NCBI RefSeq assembly: GCF_000974365.1
Contig: NZ_BAZW01000008.1
Coordinates: forward strand, 1-64,000
DNA length: 64,000 nucleotides
From: Geofilum rubicundum JCM 15548
Lineage (GTDB): Bacteria > Bacteroidota > Bacteroidia > Bacteroidales > Marinilabiliaceae
Direction: 5' to 3'
Made by a program: the position numbers and the translations under genes. The notes below the pieces were generated by a model, which was not told the origin of the DNA, made no database searches, and saw nothing but the letters and a program-made list of their open reading frames with translations. Each line of letters opens with the position of its first letter. The first letter of the stretch is position 1. Below, piece after piece: positions 33,989-43,335 of the stretch.

Positions 33989-36673
33989 ATGAAGCAGGTT
34001 GTTAAAATTATCTCAGCCCCATGGATGATGGGTGGTTTATTTATTATTTGGGCGGCGGCCATGGCCATGGCTACTTTTGTAGAAAATGACTACGGCACCC
34101 CGGCCGCCAAACATTTGGTTTACAATGCCTGGTGGTTTGAGCTGATCATGCTTTTGCTGGCCCTCAATATGCTGGGAAATATTTTCAGTTTCAAAATGTG
34201 GCGCAAAGAAAAAATATCGGTACTGCTGTTTCATTTGTCCTTTTTCATCATTTTGGCAGGAGCCGCCATTACGCGCTATATTGGTTATGAGGGATTATTG
34301 CACATTCGGGAAGGGGAAACCGAGAACATCATGTTTTCCTATGATCCGCATGTAACGGCCGAATGGCAATCCGGGGAGGAGACCGACCTGGTTTCAGTGC
34401 CGGCCTATCTTTCCCCTGCAACGCCACATGCCTTTAAGGCGACATTGATGGCAGGGGATAAAAAGCTCAAGGTCAGAAGTGTGGCTTTTAAAGATGAGCA
34501 ATTGGTCCTGGAGGTGGTGCACGAGGGAGAAACCCACCACCTGATGGTGCAGGGAAACCGCAACGCCATAGGCGATGCGGCCGTTTTGGAATTACCCGGT
34601 GGCCGCTTCAGGGCACGGTTTGGCGCCAAACCCATTGAACTGCCTTTTGGTGTGCGTTTGAATCGTTTTGTGCTCGACAGATATCCCGGTTCTGAAAGTC
34701 CCTCCGGTTATAAAAGTGAGGTGACCTTGATCGATGCGGCCAATGCGGTGGAGGAGGACCATTCGGTTTTTATGAATAATATATTGAGTTACAAAGGGTA
34801 TCGACTTTATCAGAGTTCGTATGACCAGGATGAAAAGGGAACAGTGTTGTCGGTGAACCATGACGGAACGGGTACCATTGTGACTTATATCGGCTATTTC
34901 TTGATGACGCTGGGAATGTTTTGGGCTTTATTCGCCCCGGGCACCCGCTTCAGAGCCTTATTGCATCAGGTGGACCGGACCCACCGCAGGCGCAAAAAGC
35001 TGGCTTCGGTGATGTTGGTAATGGTCACGTTGGGTGGGGCCCAGGGGGTGGTGGGACAAACGCCGCCGGTTCCGGATAAAGAAATGGCCGCGGAATTTGG
35101 TGCTGTATGGGTTCAGGATAAAGGGGGGCGCATTAAGCCACTCAATTCACTTCACCAGGAAATCGCCCTTAAATTGGTCAAGCACCACAGTTTTCAAGGT
35201 ATGACGGCCGATCAGATGGTGTTGGGTTTTTTCACACATCCCGGAGAGTGGCAGACCACACCCTTGATTACGGTTAAGGATCCTCAATTGAGGGAGATTT
35301 TGGGAGTGACGCAAAAGAAGGCGGCTTTTGTCGATTTTTTCGATGCCAACCGTCACTATCTGCTGCATCAGATGGTGGATGCTGCCCATCGCAGGAGTCC
35401 CGCAGAGCGCAACAAGCAGGAGCAGGAACTGATCAAGATTGATGAGCAGGTGAATGTTTTTTACATTACCCAAATGGGCCAGCTGCACCGCATTTTTCCA
35501 TCGTCAAAGGATTTAATGTTGCCGTGGTACACGCCCACTTCCCGGCCAAGGACCTTGTCTGCTGCCGACAGTCTGTTTGTTACCGGGGCCTTGAGTGAGT
35601 TTATTGCGGCGGTGCGATTGGGAGAGCAGGAAAAGGCTTCGGCACAACTGGTTAAAATTCGGGATTATCAGGAGAGCCATTCTGAAGAACTGCTGCCTTC
35701 TGACACGATTTTGAATTTGGAATTGCTGTATAACCGACTGAGTATTTTTCTTTGGTTATCGACCTATTTCTTTGGTATTGGAGCTGTTTTGCTTTTGTTT
35801 CAGTTTGTGTCTTTGCTGAGGCCACAACTGGAATTTAAATGGGTGATGCGAATTGGCCTGGTTTTGCTTTTGGGCGGTTTCATTTATTACACTTTTGGGA
35901 TGGCTTTGCGTTGGGTGCTGGCCGGACACGCCCCCTGGAGTAATGGATACGAGTCGATGATTTTTATTGGTTGGACCATTATGTTTGCGGCCTTTATTTT
36001 TGTGCGCAAAAGTACCATGATTCTTCCCATTTCAGGGTTGTTTACCGGACTGGTACTGATGATTGCCCACCTGAGCTGGATGAATCCGCAAATTACCAAT
36101 CTGGTACCGGTGTTGCAGTCGTACTGGCTCACCCTGCATGTTTCCATCATTACAGCCGGATACGGATTTCTGGCCCTGGGTGCTTTGTTGGGTTTCCTGA
36201 GTCTGCTGATTGTCATTCTGCGCAATGGTCGTAATTATGAGCGACTGCAACTGACCATCACTGAATTGACCTCCGTCAATGAGATGTCCTTAACGGCCGG
36301 GCTTTACCTGATGACCATCGGTTCCTTCCTCGGTGGCGTATGGGCCAACGAGTCGTGGGGCCGCTACTGGGGCTGGGATCCCAAAGAAACCTGGTCGCTC
36401 ATCACCATCGTGCTCTATGCCTTTGTTTTGCACATGCGCATGATTCCCGGCCTTAAAGGCCAGGTGGCCTTTAACACGGCGGCCATGCTCACCTTCAGCT
36501 CGGTCATCATGACCTATCTGGGCGTTAACTACTACCTGGCAGGCATGCACTCCTACGCCGGTGGCGATCCGGTGCCCATCCCCGTCTTTGTCTATTACAC
36601 CCTCGCTGTTTTCGGGGTATTGATTGTTTGGTCGCAACTCAATGAGGCAAAAATGCAGAAGGTTAAGGGCTAG
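33989..36673 (+). CDS. ccsBA: Cytochrome c biogenesis protein, ResB-CcsA fusion
   Basis: System II cytochrome c synthase that carries heme across the inner membrane and attaches it to apocytochrome CXXCH motifs. The N-terminal part (1-330) is ResB-like: transmembrane helices IIWAAAMAMATFVENDYG and LLFHLSFFIILAGAAITR, then a periplasmic domain with NILSYKGYRLYQSSYD. The C-terminal part (about 580-894) is CcsA with many helices and the heme-binding tryptophan-rich motif WGRYWGWDPKETW from W790, plus histidines in the flanking helices. The fused form is common in Bacteroidota. At 894 residues it is full length. Its presence implies c-type cytochromes and respiratory capacity. Confidence 0.93.
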   Translation: MKQVVKIISAPWMMGGLFIIWAAAMAMATFVENDYGTPAAKHLVYNAWWFELIMLLLALNMLGNIFSFKMWRKEKISVLLFHLSFFIILAGAAITRYIGYEGLLHIREGETENIMFSYDPHVTAEWQSGEETDLVSVPAYLSPATPHAFKATLMAGDKKLKVRSVAFKDEQLVLEVVHEGETHHLMVQGNRNAIGDAAVLELPGGRFRARFGAKPIELPFGVRLNRFVLDRYPGSESPSGYKSEVTLIDAANAVEEDHSVFMNNILSYKGYRLYQSSYDQDEKGTVLSVNHDGTGTIVTYIGYFLMTLGMFWALFAPGTRFRALLHQVDRTHRRRKKLASVMLVMVTLGGAQGVVGQTPPVPDKEMAAEFGAVWVQDKGGRIKPLNSLHQEIALKLVKHHSFQGMTADQMVLGFFTHPGEWQTTPLITVKDPQLREILGVTQKKAAFVDFFDANRHYLLHQMVDAAHRRSPAERNKQEQELIKIDEQVNVFYITQMGQLHRIFPSSKDLMLPWYTPTSRPRTLSAADSLFVTGALSEFIAAVRLGEQEKASAQLVKIRDYQESHSEELLPSDTILNLELLYNRLSIFLWLSTYFFGIGAVLLLFQFVSLLRPQLEFKWVMRIGLVLLLGGFIYYTFGMALRWVLAGHAPWSNGYESMIFIGWTIMFAAFIFVRKSTMILPISGLFTGLVLMIAHLSWMNPQITNLVPVLQSYWLTLHVSIITAGYGFLALGALLGFLSLLIVILRNGRNYERLQLTITELTSVNEMSLTAGLYLMTIGSFLGGVWANESWGRYWGWDPKETWSLITIVLYAFVLHMRMIPGLKGQVAFNTAAMLTFSSVIMTYLGVNYYLAGMHSYAGGDPVPIPVFVYYTLAVFGVLIVWSQLNEAKMQKVKG

Positions 36674-36738
36674 CATTTTTCGACACACATAGCTGGCTGA
36701 GAGACAAAAGATGATTATATTTGTGTAAAGGTGGTTTT

Positions 36739-37035
36739 ATGACAACAAAGGAATTTATTTTGAGTGCCATTAAGGCCAAAGAAGGAGAGATTTCCAGCTA
36801 TGGAATCAAAGCCATTGGTTTATTTGGTTCATATGTAAGAGATGAGCAATCAGAAATTAGTGATATTGATATTTTGATTGATTTTGAACCTGACAAAGAA
36901 AATTTTGATAACTATATGGCTGTTTACGACCTTATCGAGAACTTGTTTAAGGATCAACGGGTTGAGATTGTTACCAAAAATGGGCTAAGCCCTTATATAG
37001 GTCCCAGGATTTTAAATGAAGTCCAATATGTCTAA
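36739..37035 (+). CDS. mntA: MntA-like nucleotidyltransferase, antitoxin of a MNT/HEPN pair
   Basis: A 98-residue minimal nucleotidyltransferase. The active-site signature is G30-S31-YVRDEQSEISD with D42 and D44 in SDIDILIDF, and a third acid at D49. MntA enzymes neutralise HepT toxins by adding AMP units to a tyrosine in the toxin. The HEPN gene follows and overlaps by 20 bases, the usual coupling. I prefer the ATG at 36739 to the TTG at 36721, as a TATATTTG -7-like element at 36716-36723 covers that TTG. Confidence 0.85.
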   Translation: MTTKEFILSAIKAKEGEISSYGIKAIGLFGSYVRDEQSEISDIDILIDFEPDKENFDNYMAVYDLIENLFKDQRVEIVTKNGLSPYIGPRILNEVQYV

Positions 37036-37369
37036 AGAACCAATTGAATATCTGAAGCATATCCTTGATGAGTGCTCTTTCATCATTTCCGTAGTTACTC
37101 CAGATAAATCTAAAGACGATTTCTTGGAGGATGAAACCTTAAAACGTGCTGTTATCAGGAGCTTAGAAATAATTGGAGAAGCTACTAAAAAGATTCCTGC
37201 AGACTTTAAGTTCAAATGGAATACCATTAAATGGAGAAATATGGCAGGCATGAGAGATCGCTTAATCCATGATTATATGGGCGTTAATTATTCCATTGTT
37301 TGGGATGTCGTTAAAAATAAAATACCTGAGCTTAACATTCAGATTAAAGAAGTTATTGAAAACGAATAA
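37016..37369 (+). CDS. hepT: HepT-like HEPN ribonuclease, toxin of a MNT/HEPN pair
   Basis: A 117-residue all-helical HEPN (DUF86) protein. It contains the RNase motif R80-x4-H85-x-Y87 (RDRLIHDY), where the tyrosine is the residue AMPylated by MntA in characterised pairs. Other family blocks are RAVIRSLEIIGEATKKIP and WRNMAGMRDR. A second ATG at 37028 (MSKEPIEYL) is also possible. It is coupled to the upstream nucleotidyltransferase by a 20-base overlap. Activity is predicted from intact motifs only. Confidence 0.87.
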   Translation: MKSNMSKEPIEYLKHILDECSFIISVVTPDKSKDDFLEDETLKRAVIRSLEIIGEATKKIPADFKFKWNTIKWRNMAGMRDRLIHDYMGVNYSIVWDVVKNKIPELNIQIKEVIENE

Positions 37370-37447
37370 ATAATTGAGTATTGATTAAAATAGAAGAGTC
37401 GATTGTTATTAAGTAAAGATCCAACAGATTAATTATAATTGTCAATA

Positions 37448-38203
37448 ATGCGATTAACAGTCTTATTCCTCTTAGTGCTTTTCTTGGGCAGTTGCGACAT
37501 AGCGCATAAAGCATCTGAAAAGCCACTCGAAGTTTTGGTTGTGACCGATGACAGGTCCTTTAACCGCGAAGCGTTTTGGGCCGTTTTTGAGCGTTTTGAG
37601 AATGTGAATCCGACAGAAATTACGCACCCTGAAGTTCTTGATTTTTTTGGAACGGATAGTGTCCGTCAGTTTGATGCGCTTGTTTTTTATGATATGCCCG
37701 AGGTGGTTGTGCCGACAGAGGAGCAAAAACAACACATGCTGCAGTTTTTTAAGGAAGGGGCCCCGGCGATTTTCCTGCACCATTCATTGTTGTCCTACAG
37801 AGAGTGGGATCAGTTTACAGATATTATTGGTGGCAGGTACTACAACAAATCGCCCTTGATTACAGAAGAAGGGGATACCTTGCAGTCGGTTTATCAGCAC
37901 GATGTTGAATACCGGGTAAATGTGGTCAATGCGGAGCATCCGATCACCTCAGGGATGGAAGATTTTGACATTCTGGACGAGGTCTATAATCACTACTTTG
38001 TGAAGGATGATGTGGAAGTTTTGTTGACCACCAATCATGAATTAAGCGGCCACGAACTGGGGTGGATCAATACTTTTGGTAAATCCCGGATCGTTTTTCT
38101 CATAAACGGCCATGGCGAAACGGCCTACGAAAACCCCAATTTCCGGCAACTGTTGCACAATGCCATTCATTGGGTAGCTGCGCCGAATGGCCGTAAAGAT
38201 TAG
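37448..38203 (+). CDS. ThuA-like domain lipoprotein
   Basis: A 251-residue protein with a lipoprotein signal (FLLVLFLGSC) and a ThuA/trehalose-utilisation type domain related to class I glutamine amidotransferase folds: VLVVTDDRSFNREAFWAVF, DALVFYDMP, FFKEGAPAIFLHHSLLSY, YQHDVEYRVNVVNAEHPITSG and GWINTFGKSRIVFLINGHGE. ThuA-like proteins are often encoded near sugar catabolic genes and some act on disaccharides, but the function is uncertain. The histidine pair HH after IFL is the usual ThuA feature. It ends with a four-base overlap with the convergent DUF2007 gene. Confidence 0.75.
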   Translation: MRLTVLFLLVLFLGSCDIAHKASEKPLEVLVVTDDRSFNREAFWAVFERFENVNPTEITHPEVLDFFGTDSVRQFDALVFYDMPEVVVPTEEQKQHMLQFFKEGAPAIFLHHSLLSYREWDQFTDIIGGRYYNKSPLITEEGDTLQSVYQHDVEYRVNVVNAEHPITSGMEDFDILDEVYNHYFVKDDVEVLLTTNHELSGHELGWINTFGKSRIVFLINGHGETAYENPNFRQLLHNAIHWVAAPNGRKD

Positions 38204-38445
38204 TTCAGCAACTCCCAATAGGGACTGGTTTGGATGAATTCGATGGCGCGGTCGTAGGTGTCCTGATGAACCAGAATGGTGATGGATTCCGATACGGAGG
38301 GGCCACCATAAATGGACATGACGGAGGCTGCCGGGTTGTCGGACTGAAGCAGGGAATAGATGCCGGCTCCTTCCATCTCTCGTTGGATTTCCTCAGCCAA
38401 AGGGCGATCCGGGATGATGAGTAGTTCTTTCAGGTCGGTGGACAT
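38200..38445 (-). CDS. DUF2007 family small protein
   Basis: An 81-residue soluble protein: MSTDLKELLIIPDRPLAEEI, then LLQSDNPAASVMSIYGGPSV and ITILVHQDTYDRAIEFIQ. This is the DUF2007 pattern (putative signal-transducing protein, ferredoxin-like fold), where a short beta-alpha-beta unit ends with a DxxxAxxxI helix. The start at 38445 is preferred, since the longer frame adds residues outside the family. It is convergent with the ThuA-like gene and overlaps it by four bases. Confidence 0.7.
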   Translation of the reverse strand: MSTDLKELLIIPDRPLAEEIQREMEGAGIYSLLQSDNPAASVMSIYGGPSVSESITILVHQDTYDRAIEFIQTSPYWELLN

Positions 38446-38545
38446 AGCGCAGGATTTATATTCTTTAGACACTACAATATACAGCTAATTCTTCAATGAA
38501 GAAATAGTTGGTAGCGACTTTGAACAAGGGGGATGGAAGGCAAAA

Positions 38546-38586
38546 ATTTCCCCTGAGGTGAATGTATGGTTCATCTCAGGGGAAAT
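38546..38586 (-). terminator. Terminator of the pectate lyase gene
   Basis: ATTTCCCCTGAG and its exact complement, extended by TGAA/TTCA with one bulge, enclose a seven-base loop. Read on the minus strand a T run follows. It lies 15 bases after the lyase stop. Confidence 0.8.
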
Positions 38587-38600
38587 AGGATTCAGAGGGC

Positions 38601-40424
38601 TTAGCGTTTGATGATTTTCTCTGTATGGGTGGCGCCATTTTCATAGTTCACACGGATGAAATAGATGCCGGGAGAAAGTTTTGTCAGTTCCAGAGCCGAT
38701 GTTGTCTGACCATTGGCTGCCTGACTTTGGCAATCGATGCCGGATTGATTATAAATGGTGATGGATCGCATGGGGGCGTGTCCGGCTATGGTCAGCTGCT
38801 TGGTGGCTGGGTTGGGATGCATGGATATTTTGGCGGCTGTCTGAGGTGCCAGACTGGTGGTGCCGCCTACACCTCCTTCGTATTGGTCACTGGTGATGGT
38901 GGCTACAAGGCTGTTCAGGTACATTTCCAAATTGGTATATTCCGCATCCAGGGTAGCTTGCTTACCATCCAAAGGGTCATTGGGATCCAGTCCCTTGGCC
39001 AATTCCCAGGCATCGGGCATGCCATCCTTGTCGGAGTCATCCCGAGCTTCCGCAGAATTTAGAATGGGCCACGGGGTCCAGTCCACGGGCGCATCTGCCG
39101 GCCGGATGTCATAATGGCTGTCAATGATTCCCCAGTGGGGATAGCCCACGCTTTTCCAGTTGATGGTGACGCCATCAACGGTTTCGGTGCTCTTTCCGTT
39201 GTGCTCTGAAAGTCCTTTGAATTGCGCCGTGCCGGTACGTGTCTCTTCAATGATGCGGGAATCGTGATCATCCCGTGCCAGGGATGCGCCGGCATGTTCC
39301 AAAACTTTCTCGTAGGCGTTGATGGCTGAATGGGTGGTGACCCATCCTTTTTCATAAGGGATGGCGCGTTTCATCTGCTCTTTTTCAGCGGCGGATATGC
39401 TGTACCTCGAGTGAATTTGGTTGTAGATGCCATAGGGCCAGTTGTTGTTCGTGGCATTGTTGCAGTGGGTGATGTCGCTGCCACTACTGGTGCTGTTGTC
39501 TACGACATTTCCGCTGACATAGAGTTTTCCCCATTGATTGTTAATGGGATAGAATCCGTCGCCCGCAGAGAGATCGATTTTTTTGTCGTAGGCCAGAATT
39601 CTGCCGCGCTTGGCTCCATTAGGTGTGGCTGGTCCGGGCTTATAGAAATTATTCACGATATTGATGTTCATGGCCTCACCTCCATAGGCGCCATTGCCAC
39701 CCCAATTGTAGATGACGTTGTTGCGATAGTCCACATTCTCTTCTGTCTGGGTACTCACGGCTGGTCCAAAGCGGGGGGTGCGACTGTCATGATGGGCCAT
39801 TAAATTGTGGTGAAAAGTGGCATTTTTACCGCCCCAGATGCCGCCATAGCCATGGGGGCCTTTGGAGTGGCCCGACAGGCGAAGACTTTCTGAAATGAGG
39901 CACCATTGCATGGTGAAGTTGGTCATCCCATAAAAAGAGGCACATTCGTCGGTGCTCCAGGAAATGGAGCAATGGTCGATAATGACGTCTGAGTAATCGC
40001 GCGATCCAAAGGCATCCGATCCATCGGCATTGGCCAGATCGCCATCTCCCATGCGAAAGCGCAGGTAGCGAACAATCACATTGTTGGCGTTAACGCTCAC
40101 AGGATGGTTGCCGATGCAAATGCCATCGCCTGGTGCCGATTGGCCGGCAATGGTTACATTTCCTTTGTTTATTTTGAGGGGACTGCTCAATAGGATGGTC
40201 CCTGAGACCTTGAAAAGAATGGTCTTGGGAGAAGGCTGGTTTAAGGCCCAGCGCAAGGTGCCCTGTTCACTCATGTTGTCGTTGAGGGAGGTGACATGGT
40301 AAACTTCACCGCCGCGTCCGCCGGTTACATAACGGCCGTGACCTTCGGCACCCGGAAAAGCAGGCGTTTGTCCGTTGACCCAGGTAAAGGACAGAGAAAT
40401 AAGGAGGAGTAGCAAATGTTTCAT
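38601..40424 (-). CDS. Secreted pectate lyase (PL1-like) with T9SS sorting domain
   Basis: Pectate lyases cleave polygalacturonate by beta-elimination. After a signal peptide (MKHLLLLLISLSFTWVNG) comes FPGAEGHGRYVTGGRGGEVY, the typical Bacteroidota PL1 opening, then a right-handed beta-helix with NVTIAGQSAPGDGICIG, VIIDHCSISWSTDE and HHDSRTPRFGP containing the probable catalytic arginine. Near 490 there is a calcium-loop-like DSDKDGMPDAWELAKGLDP segment, and the last 75 residues are a T9SS type A domain (MHPNPATKQLTI to TEKIIKR), so the enzyme is exported across the outer membrane. It complements the pectinesterase at 6848-9552. ATG at 40430 is an alternative start two codons upstream. Confidence 0.9.
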   Translation of the reverse strand: MKHLLLLLISLSFTWVNGQTPAFPGAEGHGRYVTGGRGGEVYHVTSLNDNMSEQGTLRWALNQPSPKTILFKVSGTILLSSPLKINKGNVTIAGQSAPGDGICIGNHPVSVNANNVIVRYLRFRMGDGDLANADGSDAFGSRDYSDVIIDHCSISWSTDECASFYGMTNFTMQWCLISESLRLSGHSKGPHGYGGIWGGKNATFHHNLMAHHDSRTPRFGPAVSTQTEENVDYRNNVIYNWGGNGAYGGEAMNINIVNNFYKPGPATPNGAKRGRILAYDKKIDLSAGDGFYPINNQWGKLYVSGNVVDNSTSSGSDITHCNNATNNNWPYGIYNQIHSRYSISAAEKEQMKRAIPYEKGWVTTHSAINAYEKVLEHAGASLARDDHDSRIIEETRTGTAQFKGLSEHNGKSTETVDGVTINWKSVGYPHWGIIDSHYDIRPADAPVDWTPWPILNSAEARDDSDKDGMPDAWELAKGLDPNDPLDGKQATLDAEYTNLEMYLNSLVATITSDQYEGGVGGTTSLAPQTAAKISMHPNPATKQLTIAGHAPMRSITIYNQSGIDCQSQAANGQTTSALELTKLSPGIYFIRVNYENGATHTEKIIKR

Positions 40425-40523
40425 ATACATTGGTATTGTGGTTTTGATAAGAACTTTTTCAATACAAATGTAAGTGGCTTACAGCCCCCTGGTGTGTAAA
40501 AATGGGTCAAAAACTTGTTGAAA

Positions 40524-40560
40524 TAGGTTTCCTGCTTGCCTCTGGCAAGCCGGAAACCTA
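40524..40560 (-). terminator. Hairpin after the WG-repeat barrel gene
   Basis: TAGGTTTCC with GGAAACCTA, and inside them GCTTGCC with GGCAAGC around a TCT loop, form a strong 16-pair stem with one bulge. It lies about 55 bases after the stop of the minus-strand gene ending at 40616. The T run is weak, so termination is probable but not certain. Confidence 0.5.
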
Positions 40561-40615
40561 AAATGATCCTTCGTAATAGGCAAAGGTGACTTTGCGTCCT
40601 TTTCCGTTGCCATCT

Positions 40616-41935
40616 TTAATCAAAGCTAAACGTTATGCCTACTGAATAAGGATAGAGCTCGGGTCCCGCCTCACTTTTAAATAAGGGCACCGGGGAGTAA
40701 GTGGCATAGATGCCAAAATCGTCGTATCCGGCCCGGGCAATGAAGTTGTATCGCAGGCCGTTTAATCCAAAATCACCCTTTTTTTTGCGTTTGTCACGGC
40801 TGCCTTCATCGCGAAAGACTAATTTGGTGTGTGATTTTAGTCGCAAGTTGCCTTCAATACCACCATTCAGATAGAAGCGGCTTTTCCCATTGCCTTCAGG
40901 AATTTGTACTTCAAATACAAGCGGAATGCTTAAGTTGACCGTGGTCAGTTTGGATTTGCTGATGCGGGCATTGTCCGACAAGTCGGGAAACCACGGCCTG
41001 GCGGCCTCGTTGATGTCGGTCATCTGGCCGATATCGAATCGATAGTTATTGTATTTGAGACCAATGGCGGTGACCAGACCCACGTGGCTGCCAATCAGCC
41101 GAACATCTTGTTGAAAGGGATAGATGCCAAATTCAATGGACTTTTCATGGATGGTACTCATAAAACCGTAATCGGCAGGTACCGTCTCTTGCATTTCTTC
41201 ATCCAAATAGCCGTTTATGCCCAGCGTGATACCTGAAAGGTGGCCATTAAAGTGATGGCGTCTTTTTTTAGGTGTCTTGTCGGGCCACGATCTGATGGTG
41301 ATCTCGCGGCTATACGTTTCTTGTTGGTTGACTTGCTCGCGTCCAATTTTTACCGCCGGTTTTTGCCGGGCAGGGGCATCGGTGGAATCGGGCCAGGTGC
41401 TGGTCTCTGTTGCTTCAGAGGGGATGGGGGTGGTTTTAACCGGCGCACCCGACAGCTGTCCCTGATGATTGATGTAAATACTTTCGTTGCCGATGGTGGC
41501 CATGGCCATGCCATCGTCGAAGGGACTTATCTGATCATAGATGGGGGGGATGACGATCTGTCCCTTCGTGTTTACCAGGCCCATTTTGCCGTTGATGAGC
41601 ACTTTGGCTCTCTCGTTTTCAAAGGGCCATATCTGATCGTATTCTGCCGGAAGGATCAGGCCTTTCTCTAAATGATAGAGACCTATTTTAAAGTCTTTTA
41701 GTACCGTGACGAAGTGGTCATCATTGAGTCCGTAAACCTGGTCGAATTGACAGGGAACCAACAGTTCGTTGTTGTCATCCACGATGCCCACTTTTCCGTT
41801 GAGCAGCACCCGGTAAATGCCGGGTTTCATTTCCCATTTTCGTTCCCATGGCGTTTCTGTGATCTCCTGTGAGAAGACGGAAGGGGCTTGCAATAGAAAG
41901 GGAAAGAGCATTAAGAAGAATAGTATTGGATTCAT
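40616..41935 (-). CDS. WG-repeat protein with C-terminal outer-membrane barrel
   Basis: A 439-residue protein. After a signal peptide, residues 35-160 contain three WG-type repeats (GKVGIVDDNNELLVPCQFDQ, GLILPAEYDQIWPFENERA, GKMGLVNTKGQIVIPPIYDQ). A Pro/Thr-rich linker (about 165-220) leads to a barrel domain with LSGITLGINGY, FGIYPFQQDVRLIGSHVGLV and YSVGITFSFD. The barrel half is clearly related to the whole of the next protein (GPELYPYSVG against GPELYPWSVG). WG repeats are ligand- or protein-binding beta units. Together with the neighbour it forms a tandem paralogous pair, perhaps served by the ECF sigma factor at 45520-46004, although that link is inferred. Confidence 0.72.
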   Translation of the reverse strand: MNPILFFLMLFPFLLQAPSVFSQEITETPWERKWEMKPGIYRVLLNGKVGIVDDNNELLVPCQFDQVYGLNDDHFVTVLKDFKIGLYHLEKGLILPAEYDQIWPFENERAKVLINGKMGLVNTKGQIVIPPIYDQISPFDDGMAMATIGNESIYINHQGQLSGAPVKTTPIPSEATETSTWPDSTDAPARQKPAVKIGREQVNQQETYSREITIRSWPDKTPKKRRHHFNGHLSGITLGINGYLDEEMQETVPADYGFMSTIHEKSIEFGIYPFQQDVRLIGSHVGLVTAIGLKYNNYRFDIGQMTDINEAARPWFPDLSDNARISKSKLTTVNLSIPLVFEVQIPEGNGKSRFYLNGGIEGNLRLKSHTKLVFRDEGSRDKRKKKGDFGLNGLRYNFIARAGYDDFGIYATYSPVPLFKSEAGPELYPYSVGITFSFD

Positions 41936-41990
41936 GACGAAAGGATTTTATAATGACTCAGATTTAACAGTGTTTGGGGTTGGAGCGTAT

Positions 41991-42926
41991 TTAAAAGTTG
42001 ATCAGGGTGAGTCCTACCGACCAGGGGTAAAGTTCGGGTCCCTGATCTTTTTGAAACATCTGACTCAGGTCGCAGGTGGCAAAGAGCTTGACAAAGCGAT
42101 AGCCAACGCGGACGGTAGCGCCGTATTTAAAGGAATTAACGTTGAGGTCGGCCCTTGATTTTTCTTTTTCCTTACCGGCGTCGTCATAGTAAACAACCTT
42201 GGTGTGTGAGCGCAATTTAAAGCCGGTGTAAAGACCGCCACTGATAAAAAGGCGGTTGGAACCATTACCGGAAGGAATCTGTGCTTCCAGTAAAAGCGGA
42301 ACCGTCAGGAAGGAGGTAGTGAGCTTGTTCTTTTTCACATCGCGGTCGGTTATGCTATAGCTGGTATGGCCTTCTTCATCCCGTTCCACAATATACTCTG
42401 AATCCAATCGGTAGTTATTAAAGGTGAGGCCTAAGCCTGTTACCAGTCCTATTGTGTTGTTGTTTTTTTGAAGACCAATGCTTTGCTGAAAAAGGTTGAG
42501 GCCCACCGCTACCGATTTTCCGGTGTTCAGGTCCATGAAGCGAGCGTCCTGGGGCAATGAGGTGTCAAAAGGCTGGGAGAAGAAGTTGTTGAGGCCCAGA
42601 TCCACACCGGCCCAATGTCCCTTAAAATCTTTGCGTGGTTGGTGTACCATGCGTATTTTGGTGGTACCATCCTTTGAATCGTCCAGGATGATAAACTTTT
42701 TTTGACCCACCGTGATGCGGGTTATGGTGTCACTAAAGTTATCGACTTGCACCGATCCGCCTGGAAAGGTGACGCTGGTTCGGTCTACTGTTTCTTCAAC
42801 GGTCACGAGGTCCCTGGTGGACCTGATTTCCTTTTTGTCTTCCTGACCATAAATGGTGAAGGTCATTAGGGTGAAGGCTGCCAATAGCAGGAAGTATTTG
42901 CGTTTGTTGGTAGGTATTGCTTTCAT
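41991..42926 (-). CDS. Outer-membrane beta-barrel protein, paralogue of the WG-repeat barrel
   Basis: A 311-residue protein with signal peptide (YFLLLAAFTLMTFTIYG), a polar N-terminal stretch of about 95 residues in place of WG repeats, and a PorT-like barrel: WAGVDLGLNNFF, NTIGLVTGLGLTFNNYRLD, LTVPLLLEAQIPSGNGSNR, LRSHTKVVYYDD and GPELYPWSVGLTLINF. The same blocks occur in the same order in the downstream neighbour, 55 bases away, so the two come from a duplication. Its start faces the repeat-bearing intergenic region at 42927-43430. Function is unknown. Confidence 0.75.
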   Translation of the reverse strand: MKAIPTNKRKYFLLLAAFTLMTFTIYGQEDKKEIRSTRDLVTVEETVDRTSVTFPGGSVQVDNFSDTITRITVGQKKFIILDDSKDGTTKIRMVHQPRKDFKGHWAGVDLGLNNFFSQPFDTSLPQDARFMDLNTGKSVAVGLNLFQQSIGLQKNNNTIGLVTGLGLTFNNYRLDSEYIVERDEEGHTSYSITDRDVKKNKLTTSFLTVPLLLEAQIPSGNGSNRLFISGGLYTGFKLRSHTKVVYYDDAGKEKEKSRADLNVNSFKYGATVRVGYRFVKLFATCDLSQMFQKDQGPELYPWSVGLTLINF

Positions 42927-43046
42927 TGGATGGGTGTTTTCTGATTAATTAATAGTTGTCTTGTTTTTTAAAGGTGCGTACCGGTTCGCTTTTGTTGATA
43001 GGACAGGGGAGGGGATGGAAAAGTTACAGGGGGGTGCGAATTTTTT

Positions 43047-43335
43047 TTAGGTCGATAGGCGAAGCGAAGCGAAGTCCCGCGAAGCGGGATGATAGGGTGA
43101 GAAGGGTCGAGGGGGTTGATGGGGTATTAGGTTATTAGGTCGTTAGGTTATTAGGTCGATAGGTCGATAGGGTGATAGGGTGATAGGGTGAGAAGGGTGG
43201 AGTGGGTAGAGGGGGTTGATGGGGTATTAGGTTATTAGGTGGATAGGGTGAGAAGGGTCGATGGGGTCGATGGGGTATTAGGCCGATAGGGTAGATGGGG
43301 TGATGGGGTGGGATGGGTTGATAGGGAGGGGGAGT
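43047..43335. repeat. Compound intergenic repeat, copy A: GC hairpin plus G-rich 8-9 bp tandem array
   Basis: The 504-base gap before the luciferase-like gene holds no gene. It contains AGGTCGATAGG, then a CGAAG-repeat leading into a perfect hairpin CCCGC-GAA-GCGGG (43076-43088), then about 240 bases of degenerate tandem units such as TGATAGGG, TCGATAGG and TTATTAGG. The plus strand is G-rich and has almost no C after the hairpin. Several stretches have four or more GGG runs about five bases apart, so G-quadruplex formation is possible. The same order of parts recurs in copy B near 49262. Confidence 0.85.

Noticed and set aside
43047-43335. CRISPR-like array
   Set aside because: The repeat units are 8-9 bases, degenerate and directly joined; there are no unique spacers of regular length and no cas genes.
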